NCBI GenBank assembly: GCA_013177945.1
Contig: JABLXW010000007.1
Location: 1 to 64,000 of the forward strand
Direction of reading: 5' to 3'
DNA from: Bacillota bacterium
Lineage (GTDB): Bacteria > Bacillota > DSM-12270 > Thermacetogeniales > Thermacetogeniaceae
DNA length: 64,000 bases
A program made the translations under genes and the position numbers. Shown one piece after another: positions 18,079 through 25,689 of the stretch. The notes below the pieces were generated by a model. That model was not told where the DNA came from, made no database searches, and saw nothing but the letters and a program-made list of their open reading frames with translations. How positions within the stretch are numbered: the stretch's first letter is position 1; every line of letters starts with the position of its first letter.

Positions 18079-18180
18079 TTGCCTGCCCTCTGGGAGCCGG
18101 CATAAGTCCGGCAGGCAAGCTTTCGGATATTCCGCACGCTTGAACTTACGGATAAACAGAGACCCTACCTGGGTAGGGTC
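18079..18180 (-). other. structured intergenic RNA between flp and the prepilin peptidase gene
   Basis: On the flp transcript (minus strand) three helices stand in a row. The first is a near-perfect palindrome at 18161-18180 (GACCCTACC, 2-nt centre, GGTAGGGTC). The second is a two-part stem at 18117-18141 (AAGC/GCTT enclosing CGGA-ATA-TCCG). The third is a 9-bp stem with arms 18079-18087 and 18110-18118 (TTGCCTGCC/GGCAGGCAA) around a 22-nt loop. There is no U-tract, so it is not a simple terminator. It fits an RNA-stability or read-through control element separating an abundant pilin from its assembly genes; I did not recognise a known riboswitch. Confidence 0.5.
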
Positions 18181-18214
18181 GCAACAGGGAGAGGAGCCAA
18201 CTTTAAATCCCTTT

Positions 18215-18388
18215 TTATTCTGTCTTTTTAAAGCCTTCTGTAATATTAGTGAACACACTAGCAATTTCTTTCTTTAACGCAAGCAAACTTCCAATCAGGA
18301 GCACTGCCACCAGCGCAATAATCAGCGCATATTCACTCAACCCCTGTCCATCTTCTTCCCGCACCAGCCTTGCCAGGATCTCCCGCAT
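18215..18388 (-). CDS. flp: Flp/Fap family type IVb major pilin
   Basis: A 57-residue pilin precursor: a short charged leader ending REEDG, then QGLSEYALIIALVAVLLIGS, the Flp cleavage site and hydrophobic assembly helix with the conserved Glu at +4 and Tyr at +5, and a short polar tail. ATG 18388 is chosen; a GTG three codons upstream lies too close to GGAGGGG. It is the first gene of the Tad pilus run and has its own leader region. Confidence 0.93.
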   Translation of the reverse strand: MREILARLVREEDGQGLSEYALIIALVAVLLIGSLLALKKEIASVFTNITEGFKKTE

Positions 18389-18479
18389 CTCCTTCACCCC
18401 CTCCGGTCTTTTTTTATTTTAGAGTTCGCTTGATCATCCTCGCACCGCGCCGCAACTCCCGGCTTCCTGCTCTGCGTAA

Positions 18480-18485
18480 ATTGTA
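18480..18485 (-). promoter_or_regulatory. candidate -10 element for flp
   Basis: On the minus strand TTGCTACAATT contains a good -10 hexamer TACAAT about 95 bp upstream of the flp start. A -35 at 17-bp spacing (TTTTAC) is weak, suggesting an activator. An inverted repeat TGTAGC...GCTACA (about 18482-18526) brackets this segment. Confidence 0.4.
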
Positions 18486-18582
18486 GCAAGATTTTTTATG
18501 CCGTAAAATCGCCCCTGGGTCGCTACATACCGGGACTTTTACTCCAACTTTTCCATAAGACCTAAGTCCCAACAGGATTCCC

Positions 18583-19107
18583 TCAGCTTCGCCCGGGCCT
18601 CCCGCCCGGTTTTCCCCTTTTGACCAGGGTGACGGCGCAGTGCTCGAAGGGAGCCTGAACTGCTTCCCCCTTTAAGAGGCGCGCCGCGAGACGGGTAATC
18701 AGGCGCGGATGGACCTGTCCGGTAAGGTGAAAATAACAGATCACTTCCCCCCGGCAGGCGCGGAGCCCCACCTCAAGGGGCCTGTCGCCCGGCCGGTGCT
18801 CTTTCATGAGAATAAACTGGAAGGGAGCCACCCTGCTCAAGCGCTGCAAAATCTCCGGCGTCTCGTCCCGGGAGGCGTCATCCACCACAACCAGCTCAAA
18901 GGAGGGCACCAGGGTATGGTAAAAAGAAAAGATGTCCCGAACCAGGCCTTCGATGACCGCAGCCTGGTTCCGGACGATCAGGAGGAGGCTCACGCAGGGG
19001 TGCTCCGCGGTGCGGTTCCTGAAAAAGCGGGCCACGCGGCAGGTAAGCAAAATCAGCCCGTAAAGGGCCAGGAGGTAAACAATGCACAAAAAAACACCCG
19101 AGGCCAC
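18583..19107 (-). CDS. short membrane-anchored family 2-like glycosyltransferase
   Basis: A 174-residue protein with one N-terminal span (VFLCIVYLLALYGLILLTC) and a GT-A nucleotide-binding start: VSLLLIVRNQAAVIEGLVRD, then FELVVVDDASRDETPEIL, the GT2 Asp motif. It ends soon after where the second half of the catalytic domain would begin, so it is about half the usual length and lacks the usual acceptor-side motifs. It lies between degU and flp on the same strand, starting at a GTG behind GGGAGGG. It may be a degenerate or a non-catalytic relative; function is unknown. Confidence 0.7.
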   Translation of the reverse strand: MASGVFLCIVYLLALYGLILLTCRVARFFRNRTAEHPCVSLLLIVRNQAAVIEGLVRDIFSFYHTLVPSFELVVVDDASRDETPEILQRLSRVAPFQFILMKEHRPGDRPLEVGLRACRGEVICYFHLTGQVHPRLITRLAARLLKGEAVQAPFEHCAVTLVKRGKPGGRPGRS

Positions 19108-19169
19108 GGCTTTCCCTCCCTTCTCCCCTGCTCCAGTATATGCCGGGAAAGAAGGGAGGGTTAAAAAGG

Positions 19170-19820
19170 CTAGACTTCCACCATCCGCTTCTTGATGGCG
19201 TAGATGGCAGCCTGGGTGCGGTCCTCGACCTTCAATTTCCGAAAGATGCTGGTAATGTGGTTTTTTACCGTTTTCTCGCTGATGAAAAGCTTGCGGGCGA
19301 TGTTGCGGTTGGATTCCCCGCGGGCAATTAAAGCAAGCACCTCTTTCTCTCTTTCCGTCAAGGCGCTGATCCCGTCGTCCTCGCGCGGGGGTGAGCTGAG
19401 GCGGTTGATTTCCCCCAGCAGCCTGCCGGTAACCACAGGGTGCAGGGCAGGCTTTCCTTCCATGACATTATAAATCGCTTTTAAGAGTTCTCCCGGCTCT
19501 ACATCTTTGAGCAGATATCCCGAGGCCCCCGTCCGGATCACCTCGAGAACCTCTTCATCCTCGGCGACCGTAAGGATGATGATCCTGATTTCCGGAAACT
19601 CCCTCCGGATCACCCGGCTCGCTTCGATCCCCCCCGTTCCCGGCATCTTTAAATCCATGAGGATGACATCGGGGCGCAGGGCGCGGGCGAGGTTAATCGC
19701 CCCCTGCCCGTCCCCCGCCTCTCCAACCACCTTCAAGCGGGGATCCAGCTCCAGAACACGCCGCAGCCCCTCCCTGATGAGAGGATGATCATCAGCAATG
19801 AGTATCCTGATTTCCTCCAA
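19170..19820 (-). CDS. degU: DegU-type response regulator (NarL/FixJ family)
   Basis: Receiver domain with LIADDHPLIREGLRRV, phospho-acceptor in VILMDLKMPGTGG and Lys in GYLLKDVEPGE, then a LuxR-type HTH (LTEREKEVLALIARGESNRN, ISEKTVKNHITSIFRKL). The frame opens at a TTG at 19841, but the second TTG at 19820 has GGGGGAGG six bases upstream and is preferred. It overlaps degS by 29 bp. In Bacillus DegU controls motility, competence and exoenzymes; here it sits directly upstream of the pilus locus, so pilus control is a reasonable inference. Confidence 0.9.
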   Translation of the reverse strand: MEEIRILIADDHPLIREGLRRVLELDPRLKVVGEAGDGQGAINLARALRPDVILMDLKMPGTGGIEASRVIRREFPEIRIIILTVAEDEEVLEVIRTGASGYLLKDVEPGELLKAIYNVMEGKPALHPVVTGRLLGEINRLSSPPREDDGISALTEREKEVLALIARGESNRNIARKLFISEKTVKNHITSIFRKLKVEDRTQAAIYAIKKRMVEV

Positions 19821-20958
19821 CTGTTTCCTCCCCCTCTTCAATGGGAATTGTCACGATAATTTCTGTCCCCTGCCCGGAGGCAGATTTAATCCTCAATTCT
19901 CCCTCCAGCAACTGGGCGCGCTCCTGCATGTTCAGCAGCCCATAGTGCTCGCCCCGCGCCTCCACGGCCTGGAGATCGAATCCCTTGCCGTCATCCTTGA
20001 CCACGGCAACCACCCGCTCTGAAAGGAGCTCCAGCTTCACGACAACCCTGCTCGCCTCGGCATGCTTGATAACATTGTTAAGGGCCTCCTGGATGATCCT
20101 GAAAATGGCAACCTCGTAGGTCCGGCCGAGCCGCCTTTCCCGTCCGAAAAAGAGAAATTCGATGGGGAGGCCGTGCCGCTCCTCAAGTTCCCCCAGCAAG
20201 CGGCGCAGCCCTCCCACCAGGCCCAAATCATCCAGGGCCATCGGCCGGAGGTCGAAAATGATTTTGCGGATATCCTGAAGGCTGCTTCTCACCATTTCTT
20301 TGAGCCGGGCGAGTTCGCTCTTCACCCGGGCCGGGTCCCGGGTCAGAAGCTGTTCGCAGTACTCCGTTCTCAGTACTATATTCGCCAGAGCCTGCGCCGG
20401 CCCGTCGTGAATTTCCCGCGCCACCCGCCGCCGCTCCTCCTCCTGGGCCTGGACAATCCGCAGCCCGATCTGCTGCTGCCGCTGCAGACCTTCGAGCTTC
20501 AGGTTGATCTCCTGCAGCGTCCCCTGGAGAAACTGGAGCACGACCCCGATCTGGGTCACCAGGGTCTCGGCCTTCTCCACGGTGCGGGTGAGGCGCTTCA
20601 GGCTCCGCTCCAGCTCATCCCGGCGCCTGCGCAAGTTCTTCTCCTTTTCCTGGAGCAAAAAGAGCTGAATTTGCACCTCTTTTGCATTGTCGTACGCTTC
20701 TCTGATTGCCTCTTCACTGTGCTTGTGGAAATCGCGGCTGACCTCCATCAGCCGGACGCGGGCCTGTTTTTCTAAAAAGGTATAGCGGTCGACTTCCTGA
20801 ATGGTTTCCAGCGTCTCCTGCTTGATGGCCATAAGCTCCTTTTTAACCCGCTCCACTTCGCTCCGGGCAGTCTCGGCAATATCGAAGATGGCTTCCTTCC
20901 CTTTGTCAACGGCCTCGATGGTCTCTTTGACAACCCGGTCCAGCGCCTCCAGTTCCAT
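19792..20958 (-). CDS. degS: DegS-type sensor histidine kinase
   Basis: A soluble kinase without membrane spans. Residues about 1-170 are a long coiled coil typical of the DegS sensor domain; the HisKA_3 phospho-acceptor is in EERRRVAREIHDGPAQALAN; the HATPase N box is EALNNVIKHAEA and the G box KDDGKGFD. ATG 20958 (AGGGGG at 8-nt spacing) is chosen over a GTG eight codons upstream. It is cotranscribed with degU. Confidence 0.92.
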   Translation of the reverse strand: MELEALDRVVKETIEAVDKGKEAIFDIAETARSEVERVKKELMAIKQETLETIQEVDRYTFLEKQARVRLMEVSRDFHKHSEEAIREAYDNAKEVQIQLFLLQEKEKNLRRRRDELERSLKRLTRTVEKAETLVTQIGVVLQFLQGTLQEINLKLEGLQRQQQIGLRIVQAQEEERRRVAREIHDGPAQALANIVLRTEYCEQLLTRDPARVKSELARLKEMVRSSLQDIRKIIFDLRPMALDDLGLVGGLRRLLGELEERHGLPIEFLFFGRERRLGRTYEVAIFRIIQEALNNVIKHAEASRVVVKLELLSERVVAVVKDDGKGFDLQAVEARGEHYGLLNMQERAQLLEGELRIKSASGQGTEIIVTIPIEEGEETVGGNQDTHC

Positions 20959-21064
20959 CCTGCAAGCCCCCTGCCGTTTCACCGGGCAAAAATAAAGAAT
21001 GGCTTAACTGCGCAATTCGACATAAAAAGGAAACTTCCTGCCAGAAGCGGAAAGAAAAAACAGG

Positions 21065-22486
21065 CTAAAGTCCCAGGACCCCGCGCGCACTTTCCTGAAG
21101 GCCCCGGAGCTTCTCCGGATCGGGAGCTTCAGCATAAATCCGGAACAGAGGTTCTGTTCCTGAAGGGCGTACCAGAACCCAGCTTCCATCCTCAAGAAGA
21201 ACTTTAACGCCGTCCCTGGTATTTCGTTCCACGACCCGCTGCCCGTTAAGCCGCTCCGGATGCCAGTCCTGCATCCGCTCCAGAAGCTCTTCTTTCCGGG
21301 CGGGGTCACACTTCAGGTCAAGCCGGGCGCTCACCAGGCGCCCGTATTTCGCCTGGATTTCCTCCCGGTACTCCCGCAGAGATTTCCCCCTTGCGGCAAC
21401 CATCTCGAGAATCAAAGCAAGGGCAAGGATTCCGTCCTTTTCCGGGATGTGCCCCTGGACGCTCAGGCCCCCGCTTTCCTCGCCTCCTAAAATGCTGCGG
21501 TGCTGGAGGAGAGACTGCCCGATGTACTTAAACCCGACGGGTGTTTCCACAACGGGAAGGCCGAAGGAATCGGCGATCCGGTCCAGCATGTGGGTTGTCG
21601 CCACGGTCCGGGCGACCGCCCCGCGCCAGCGCCGGTGCTCGAGAAGATAGTGCAGCAGCATATATAAAATCTCGTTCGGAGTCACGTAGCTCCCATCCCG
21701 GTCGACGACTCCAAACCGGTCGGCGTCGCCGTCCAGCGCAAGGCCCAAATCGGCCCCCTCCCTGAGAACTGCCTGCTTGAGTTCGGCCAGGGCGGCGGCT
21801 GTGGGTTCGGGGAGAGAACCCCCGCACAAAACATCCCGGTAGTTGTGAATGACCTGCAGGCTCTTACAGGCCCCCCCCAAAAGCTCCTCCACGTAGCCGA
21901 TCCCTGCTCCCCACATCGGATCGATCACCACCTTCAGGTTCCCCCGGCAAAGGGCCCCGTAGTCGAGCAGCCGCCGGAGGTGGGCCAGATACCCCGGCTT
22001 CGCATCGTAGTCCCTGATGAGCCCCCTTTCCCGGGCCGCCGCGAGGGGAAGGGCCGGAATCATCCCGCCGTCCTTCAAAAGCCGGATGTTCCTTTCAATC
22101 GCCTCTGTGATTTCGGGGACCGCAGGGCCCGCGTACTCCGGAATAAATTTAATCCCGTTGTATTCTGGAGGGTTGTGGCTGGCGGTGATCATCATGGCGC
22201 CGCCCGCCTGCAGCGCCTTGATCGCGTAGGCGGCAACCGGGGTGGGGGTTGCCTCAACGGTGAGCCAGCACGGGACCCCGCTTCCGGCAAGGACTTCGGC
22301 CGCGGCGGCAGCAAAGCGCTCCGAAAGGAAACGGTTGTCGTACCCGATCACGATCCCGCGCTCTTCCAGCCCCGCCTCCTTTACGTATCGGGCGATGGCC
22401 CGGGCGACAAGCCTGACATTCGTAAAGGTGAAATCTTCTGCAATTACGGCCCGCCAGCCATCGGTTCCGAACCTGATTTCGCCCAT
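21065..22486 (-). CDS. phosphoglucomutase/phosphomannomutase family protein
   Basis: An alpha-D-phosphohexomutase of 473 residues. The active serine is in MMITASHNPPEYNG, the Mg-binding loop is LDGDADRFGVVD, the sugar loop is GGEESGGLS, and the phosphate-binding loop is VRPSGTEPLFRIY. It interconverts hexose 1- and 6-phosphates; whether glucose, mannose or both cannot be told from the motifs. ATG 22486 follows AGGGG at 8 nt; an adjacent TTG is also in frame. Confidence 0.92.
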   Translation of the reverse strand: MGEIRFGTDGWRAVIAEDFTFTNVRLVARAIARYVKEAGLEERGIVIGYDNRFLSERFAAAAAEVLAGSGVPCWLTVEATPTPVAAYAIKALQAGGAMMITASHNPPEYNGIKFIPEYAGPAVPEITEAIERNIRLLKDGGMIPALPLAAARERGLIRDYDAKPGYLAHLRRLLDYGALCRGNLKVVIDPMWGAGIGYVEELLGGACKSLQVIHNYRDVLCGGSLPEPTAAALAELKQAVLREGADLGLALDGDADRFGVVDRDGSYVTPNEILYMLLHYLLEHRRWRGAVARTVATTHMLDRIADSFGLPVVETPVGFKYIGQSLLQHRSILGGEESGGLSVQGHIPEKDGILALALILEMVAARGKSLREYREEIQAKYGRLVSARLDLKCDPARKEELLERMQDWHPERLNGQRVVERNTRDGVKVLLEDGSWVLVRPSGTEPLFRIYAEAPDPEKLRGLQESARGVLGL

Positions 22487-22563
22487 CAAAGCAACCCCTT
22501 TCTGGATCTTCCTGTCTTCTGTCTAATTATAGTAATTTTTCCTTCCGGCGAAAAGGGTCGGAA

Positions 22564-22601
22564 AACAAAAAAGCGCCTCGGAATAAAACCCGGGACGCGC
22601 T
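22564..22601 (-). terminator. rho-independent terminator after the DUF421 gene
   Basis: On the minus strand, AGCGCG...CGCGCT-type arms (22597-22601 with 22572-22576, extended by G/C pairs) are followed by CTTTTTTG. It lies 17 bp past the DUF421 stop. Confidence 0.6.
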
Positions 22602-22617
22602 GCCGCCGAAAACCGGC

Positions 22618-23364
22618 TTAACCTGCCTGATTCTTCTGGCCCGGATCATCCTGAACCTGGGTGTCATGGGTTAGTTCATCCCGCTTCTTGTCGACATAGA
22701 GATTCCCCTGGGCATCCAGGCTGGCCAGCATCACCTGCTTGGGAGAGTTGATCCCCTGCTTTTTCAGTTCGCTGATGAGCCAGGCCTCATCCAGGTTGTT
22801 TTGCTGGAGATTCTGGTAAATTACCTGACCATCAACGATTAACTCGCTGCTTATCCCTTCGTAAGAGCTGGGAACCTGAAGGTCCTCCCGGGTCACCGGC
22901 TTTTTGTGGGACTTCAGCAGGACGCTTAACTGGCCGTTGGGCTCAAGCACCGCAAACTCCACATCGGAGATGTTGAAAACCCCCTTCTCCCGCAGCTGGG
23001 CAAGGAGATCGTCAACATTGTAGCGGAGCCGGGCCATGTTCTTTTCCATAATTTTTCCGTTCTGAACAACAATGGTCGGCTCCCCTTCCAGCAACTTCCT
23101 GGCAACCCTGCTCTTCAAGGAAACGTAGCCCATCAGGTAGGTTAGAGCTCCAAAAGTAATGAGGGCAACGAGAATCACCCACGGGCTGACCAGGGTATCG
23201 ATCGCCAGCCCCGCCGCAAGAGACCCGATGGTGATCCCCGTAATGTACTCGTAAAAAGTCAACTGGCTCAACTGCTCCTTTTCCAGGATCCGGGTCAGGA
23301 CCAGAACGGCAAAAAAGGCGAGAACCGTTTGGAAAATCACTTTGAGATAGAGAGTATAGGGCAA
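22618..23364 (-). CDS. DUF421 (YetF-like) membrane protein
   Basis: A 248-residue protein with three N-terminal spans and a cytosolic or surface beta domain. The conserved DUF421 start LTRILEKEQLSQLTFYEYI and GITIGSLAA, then LEGEPTIVVQNGKIMEKNMA and RLRYNVDDLLAQLREKGVF, are clear. Family members are linked to spore or envelope processes in Firmicutes, without an assigned reaction. A charged 30-residue tail follows. A 41-codon gene lies 32 bp upstream. Confidence 0.88.
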   Translation of the reverse strand: MPYTLYLKVIFQTVLAFFAVLVLTRILEKEQLSQLTFYEYITGITIGSLAAGLAIDTLVSPWVILVALITFGALTYLMGYVSLKSRVARKLLEGEPTIVVQNGKIMEKNMARLRYNVDDLLAQLREKGVFNISDVEFAVLEPNGQLSVLLKSHKKPVTREDLQVPSSYEGISSELIVDGQVIYQNLQQNNLDEAWLISELKKQGINSPKQVMLASLDAQGNLYVDKKRDELTHDTQVQDDPGQKNQAG

Positions 23365-23395
23365 AGCGCCTCACACCTCCGTTAAATTTTCGAAA

Positions 23396-23521
23396 TCAGC
23401 GGGATTTAAAAAGGGCTTCCCGCCGGATCTTCTCGGTTACCCGCCGGAAAAGGTCAAAGATCTCCCCCCGCTCCGGAATCCGGCGGAAGACAACAAATTC
23501 CTTTTCTGACGCTGCCACCAT
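23396..23521 (-). CDS. small 41-residue protein upstream of the DUF421 gene
   Basis: An ATG preceded by CGGGGGTGAA opens a 41-codon frame encoding a strongly charged peptide (MVAASEKEFVVFRRIPERGE, then EIFDLFRRVTEKIRREALF). It ends 32 bp before the DUF421 gene on the same strand. The pattern of hydrophobics every three to four residues suggests an amphipathic helix. No family recognised; it may be a real small protein or chance. Confidence 0.45.
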   Translation of the reverse strand: MVAASEKEFVVFRRIPERGEIFDLFRRVTEKIRREALFKSR

Positions 23522-23624
23522 TTCACCCCCGGGTTTTCAGTCCTTTCCGCTGCTGCTTCCCTCCGAAGTATGACCAGTTTCTCCCCTTTCTATTCCTGCA
23601 GGCAGCCTGACCTTTTTCCGGGCC

Positions 23625-23647
23625 AAAAAAAGACCCCGCGCGCGGGG
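23625..23647 (-). terminator. rho-independent terminator after the OFA antiporter gene
   Basis: Perfect 7-bp GC hairpin at 23634-23647 (CCCCGCG/CGCGGGG) followed on the minus strand by TCTTTTTTT. It lies about 50 bp past the stop of the antiporter gene. Confidence 0.85.
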
Positions 23648-23696
23648 AGTATGGTGAGCAAAACGGTTTTTTCGGTTGAGCTCTCTTTCTTTACCT

Positions 23697-24929
23697 TCAG
23701 GCTCCTGATGCAGCTTCCGGAGCCTTTGGAGTTCCTGCAAGCCGGATCAGCAAGGCTCCGATCACGCATAATGCGGCAGCAATCAGGTAGGCCTGGTCGT
23801 AAACGCCGGTTATATCCACCACTTTCCCGGCAATGATCGGCCCCACAACACCGCCCACACCCCAGGCGGTAAAGACGAGGCCGTAGTTGATCCCGGCATG
23901 CCTGGTCCCGTAATATTCGTAAGTAATCGAGGGGAAGAGGGATAAGAGAGAACCGTAGCAGTAACCGGCGACAAGAGCGCCTATGGTTAATGTTCCTGCT
24001 GTTGTGAAATTCCTGAAGAGGAACATGTTCAGGGCCTGAATCAAAAGCACAAGGGTCAGGGTATTGACGCGGCCGATGATGTCCCCCACCCACCCCGAAA
24101 TAACGCGGCCCCCCGCATTGAAGACTGCCAGCAAAGCAACGAGAACAAAGCCGTAGGCAACCCCCGCCTGGCTCTTCGCGATCGTTGCCAGGTGGCCGAT
24201 GATCATCAGCCCGGCCGAGGCGCCCAGCACGTAGGTGATCCAGATCAGGTAAAAAGCAGGAGTTTTCATCATTTCGTGCCAGTCGTACTCGTGCCTGGCC
24301 ACAGCCTGGTGCGGTTTTTTCTTCTCCTCAGGGACGGCAGGAGGCGGAGCCGGCTGGTAGTCCTTGGGCGGGAAAACTACGAACTGGGAGAGCAGGACGA
24401 TTGCCACCAGAAAGATAATGCCCTCGACCAGAAAGGCCCTTGAAATTCCAAACTTAAGAAGATAATTGGTCAAAGGTGCAATGTAAACAGAGGCCAGACC
24501 AAAACCGGCGACCACGAGGCCGGAGATCAATCCCCGCTTGTGGGGCCCAAACCACTTCACAGCAGCCGGGGTAGGTGCGGCATAGCCCAAACCCATCCCT
24601 GTCCCAAGCAGAATCCCGAAGGCAAGGATTAACATTCCCAGGTTCTGGGTAACACTGGCAAGGAGCATCCCCCCGCCTGCAAAAACACCGCCTAAAGTTG
24701 CCACAATCCTGGGCCCCCACTTGTCTGTCAGGCGGCCCGCAGGAACCATGATCAAAGCAAAGACAATGATCGCCACCGTATAGGGCCAGGAAGCGGCAGT
24801 ATGGGTCCAGTTGAGCTGTTCGATCAACGCCTTTTTAAAGACACTCCAGGAATAGAGCACCCCGAGACAGAGGTTGACCCCCATTCCGGCAAAGGTGACA
24901 ACCCATCCCCTTGCCTGGCTGTCGCTCAC
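23697..24929 (-). CDS. MFS transporter, oxalate/formate antiporter (OFA) family
   Basis: A 410-residue, 12-span transporter. OFA-family features include the N-terminal GVNLCLGVLYSWSVFKKAL, AGRLTDKWGPRIVATLGG (motif A), GTGMGLGYAAPTPAAVKWF and PHKRGLISGLVVAGFGLAS. The second half has GRVISGWVGDIIGR. A central Lys/Pro loop separates the two halves. The family exchanges oxalate/formate or other small monocarboxylates; the substrate here is not determined. GTG start behind GGAGGTGG. It is followed by a strong terminator. Confidence 0.9.
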   Translation of the reverse strand: MSDSQARGWVVTFAGMGVNLCLGVLYSWSVFKKALIEQLNWTHTAASWPYTVAIIVFALIMVPAGRLTDKWGPRIVATLGGVFAGGGMLLASVTQNLGMLILAFGILLGTGMGLGYAAPTPAAVKWFGPHKRGLISGLVVAGFGLASVYIAPLTNYLLKFGISRAFLVEGIIFLVAIVLLSQFVVFPPKDYQPAPPPAVPEEKKKPHQAVARHEYDWHEMMKTPAFYLIWITYVLGASAGLMIIGHLATIAKSQAGVAYGFVLVALLAVFNAGGRVISGWVGDIIGRVNTLTLVLLIQALNMFLFRNFTTAGTLTIGALVAGYCYGSLLSLFPSITYEYYGTRHAGINYGLVFTAWGVGGVVGPIIAGKVVDITGVYDQAYLIAAALCVIGALLIRLAGTPKAPEAASGA

Positions 24930-25622
24930 TCAAAACCACCTCCGTTTTTCAATATAAAAAATCGAACAGGCCGTTTCCTCTTTCCTCCCCTGCTTTTTTC
25001 TCCTCCCCCCTCTCCTTTGAATATCAAAAGCAAAGATGCCTTTCGCTGATTCCATAATCTTCGAAAAATTAAGAATTCCAGGAAAACAGATTGCACAAAT
25101 ACGAAAGTAATCCGGAAAGCAAATACCAGCGCGTAAAGGAAAACAGGACAAGAGAAGATACGGTGCTGCACAAAAAATTCTGCATGAGGTAAGTGCTTCA
25201 GGCAGGTCAGCTTGCAAGGTAGGTGGCTTCTGAAAGTGAGGGTTCCAAGAAGCAAAAGCTCCGATGCTATTTTGCAAAAAGTTTAACAGGTCCCCGCTCA
25301 AATGTCAACCGTTTAATTTTCCTGGGGGGTCATCCCCACTTTTTCAGCCCAAACTATTTGCAGCTCCCCGGCTTAAGCTTTCTTCCGGGCACGGAGATCG
25401 AAAGAATGGTCCTCGACCAGGGCCTGGTCACGCCCCGGCCATCACGTAGACAAGTTCAAAAAACCAGCCGGGCGGGCGTTCCTGGTTGGATAGGGTATTC
25501 GAAGGTCTTGGCCATTGCCTGGTAGCCTTTTCCAAGGGGCGGCTGCTTTCCTCCGGGGCCTGGCTAAAAGAAGCAGCACCGGAAAAGGAGGAGCCTTTAC
25601 TCCCACTTTTGGATACAAACGG
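24930..25622. other. intergenic region left of the restriction-modification island
   Basis: About 690 bp. The first 300 bp are AT-rich with overlapping short minus-strand frames (24926-25301) that show no protein-like pattern. The rest changes composition several times and contains a 14-bp sequence repeated on the far side of the island. I see no transposase remnant or RNA gene. Confidence 0.5.
25308..25321 (+). repeat. left copy of 14-bp direct repeat flanking the R-M island
   Basis: ACCGTTTAATTTTC occurs here and, identical and in the same orientation, at 28968-28981. The two copies bracket the methyltransferase, nuclease and C-protein genes. Confidence 0.6.
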
Positions 25623-25651
25623 TTGACAGGAAGTCAATCCAGCGCTATAAT
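25623..25651 (+). promoter_or_regulatory. consensus SigA promoter of the HTH-methyltransferase gene with overlapping inverted repeat
   Basis: TTGACA (25623-25628), a 17-bp spacer and TATAAT (25646-25651), a perfect match to the vegetative consensus. The -35 lies within an inverted repeat TTGAC-AGGAA-GTCAA (25623-25637), a candidate operator for the HTH domain of the encoded protein or for the C protein. Confidence 0.85.
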
Positions 25652-25689
25652 GCCTATAAGTACCAAAGGCTGGCAGGAGGTTTTTTCCT

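Noticed and set aside
18061-18180. c-di-GMP riboswitch in the flp-prepilin peptidase gap
   Set aside because: The GCAAAGCC junction and GAAA tetraloop stem of class I are absent; kept only as an unassigned structured element.
18490-18520. Sigma-54 promoter upstream of flp
   Set aside because: GG and GC elements are 13 bp apart instead of the required 10.
24926-25301. Two overlapping minus-strand frames upstream of the antiporter gene
   Set aside because: Phe/Leu/Cys-rich translations of an AT-rich region, no start context and no family pattern.
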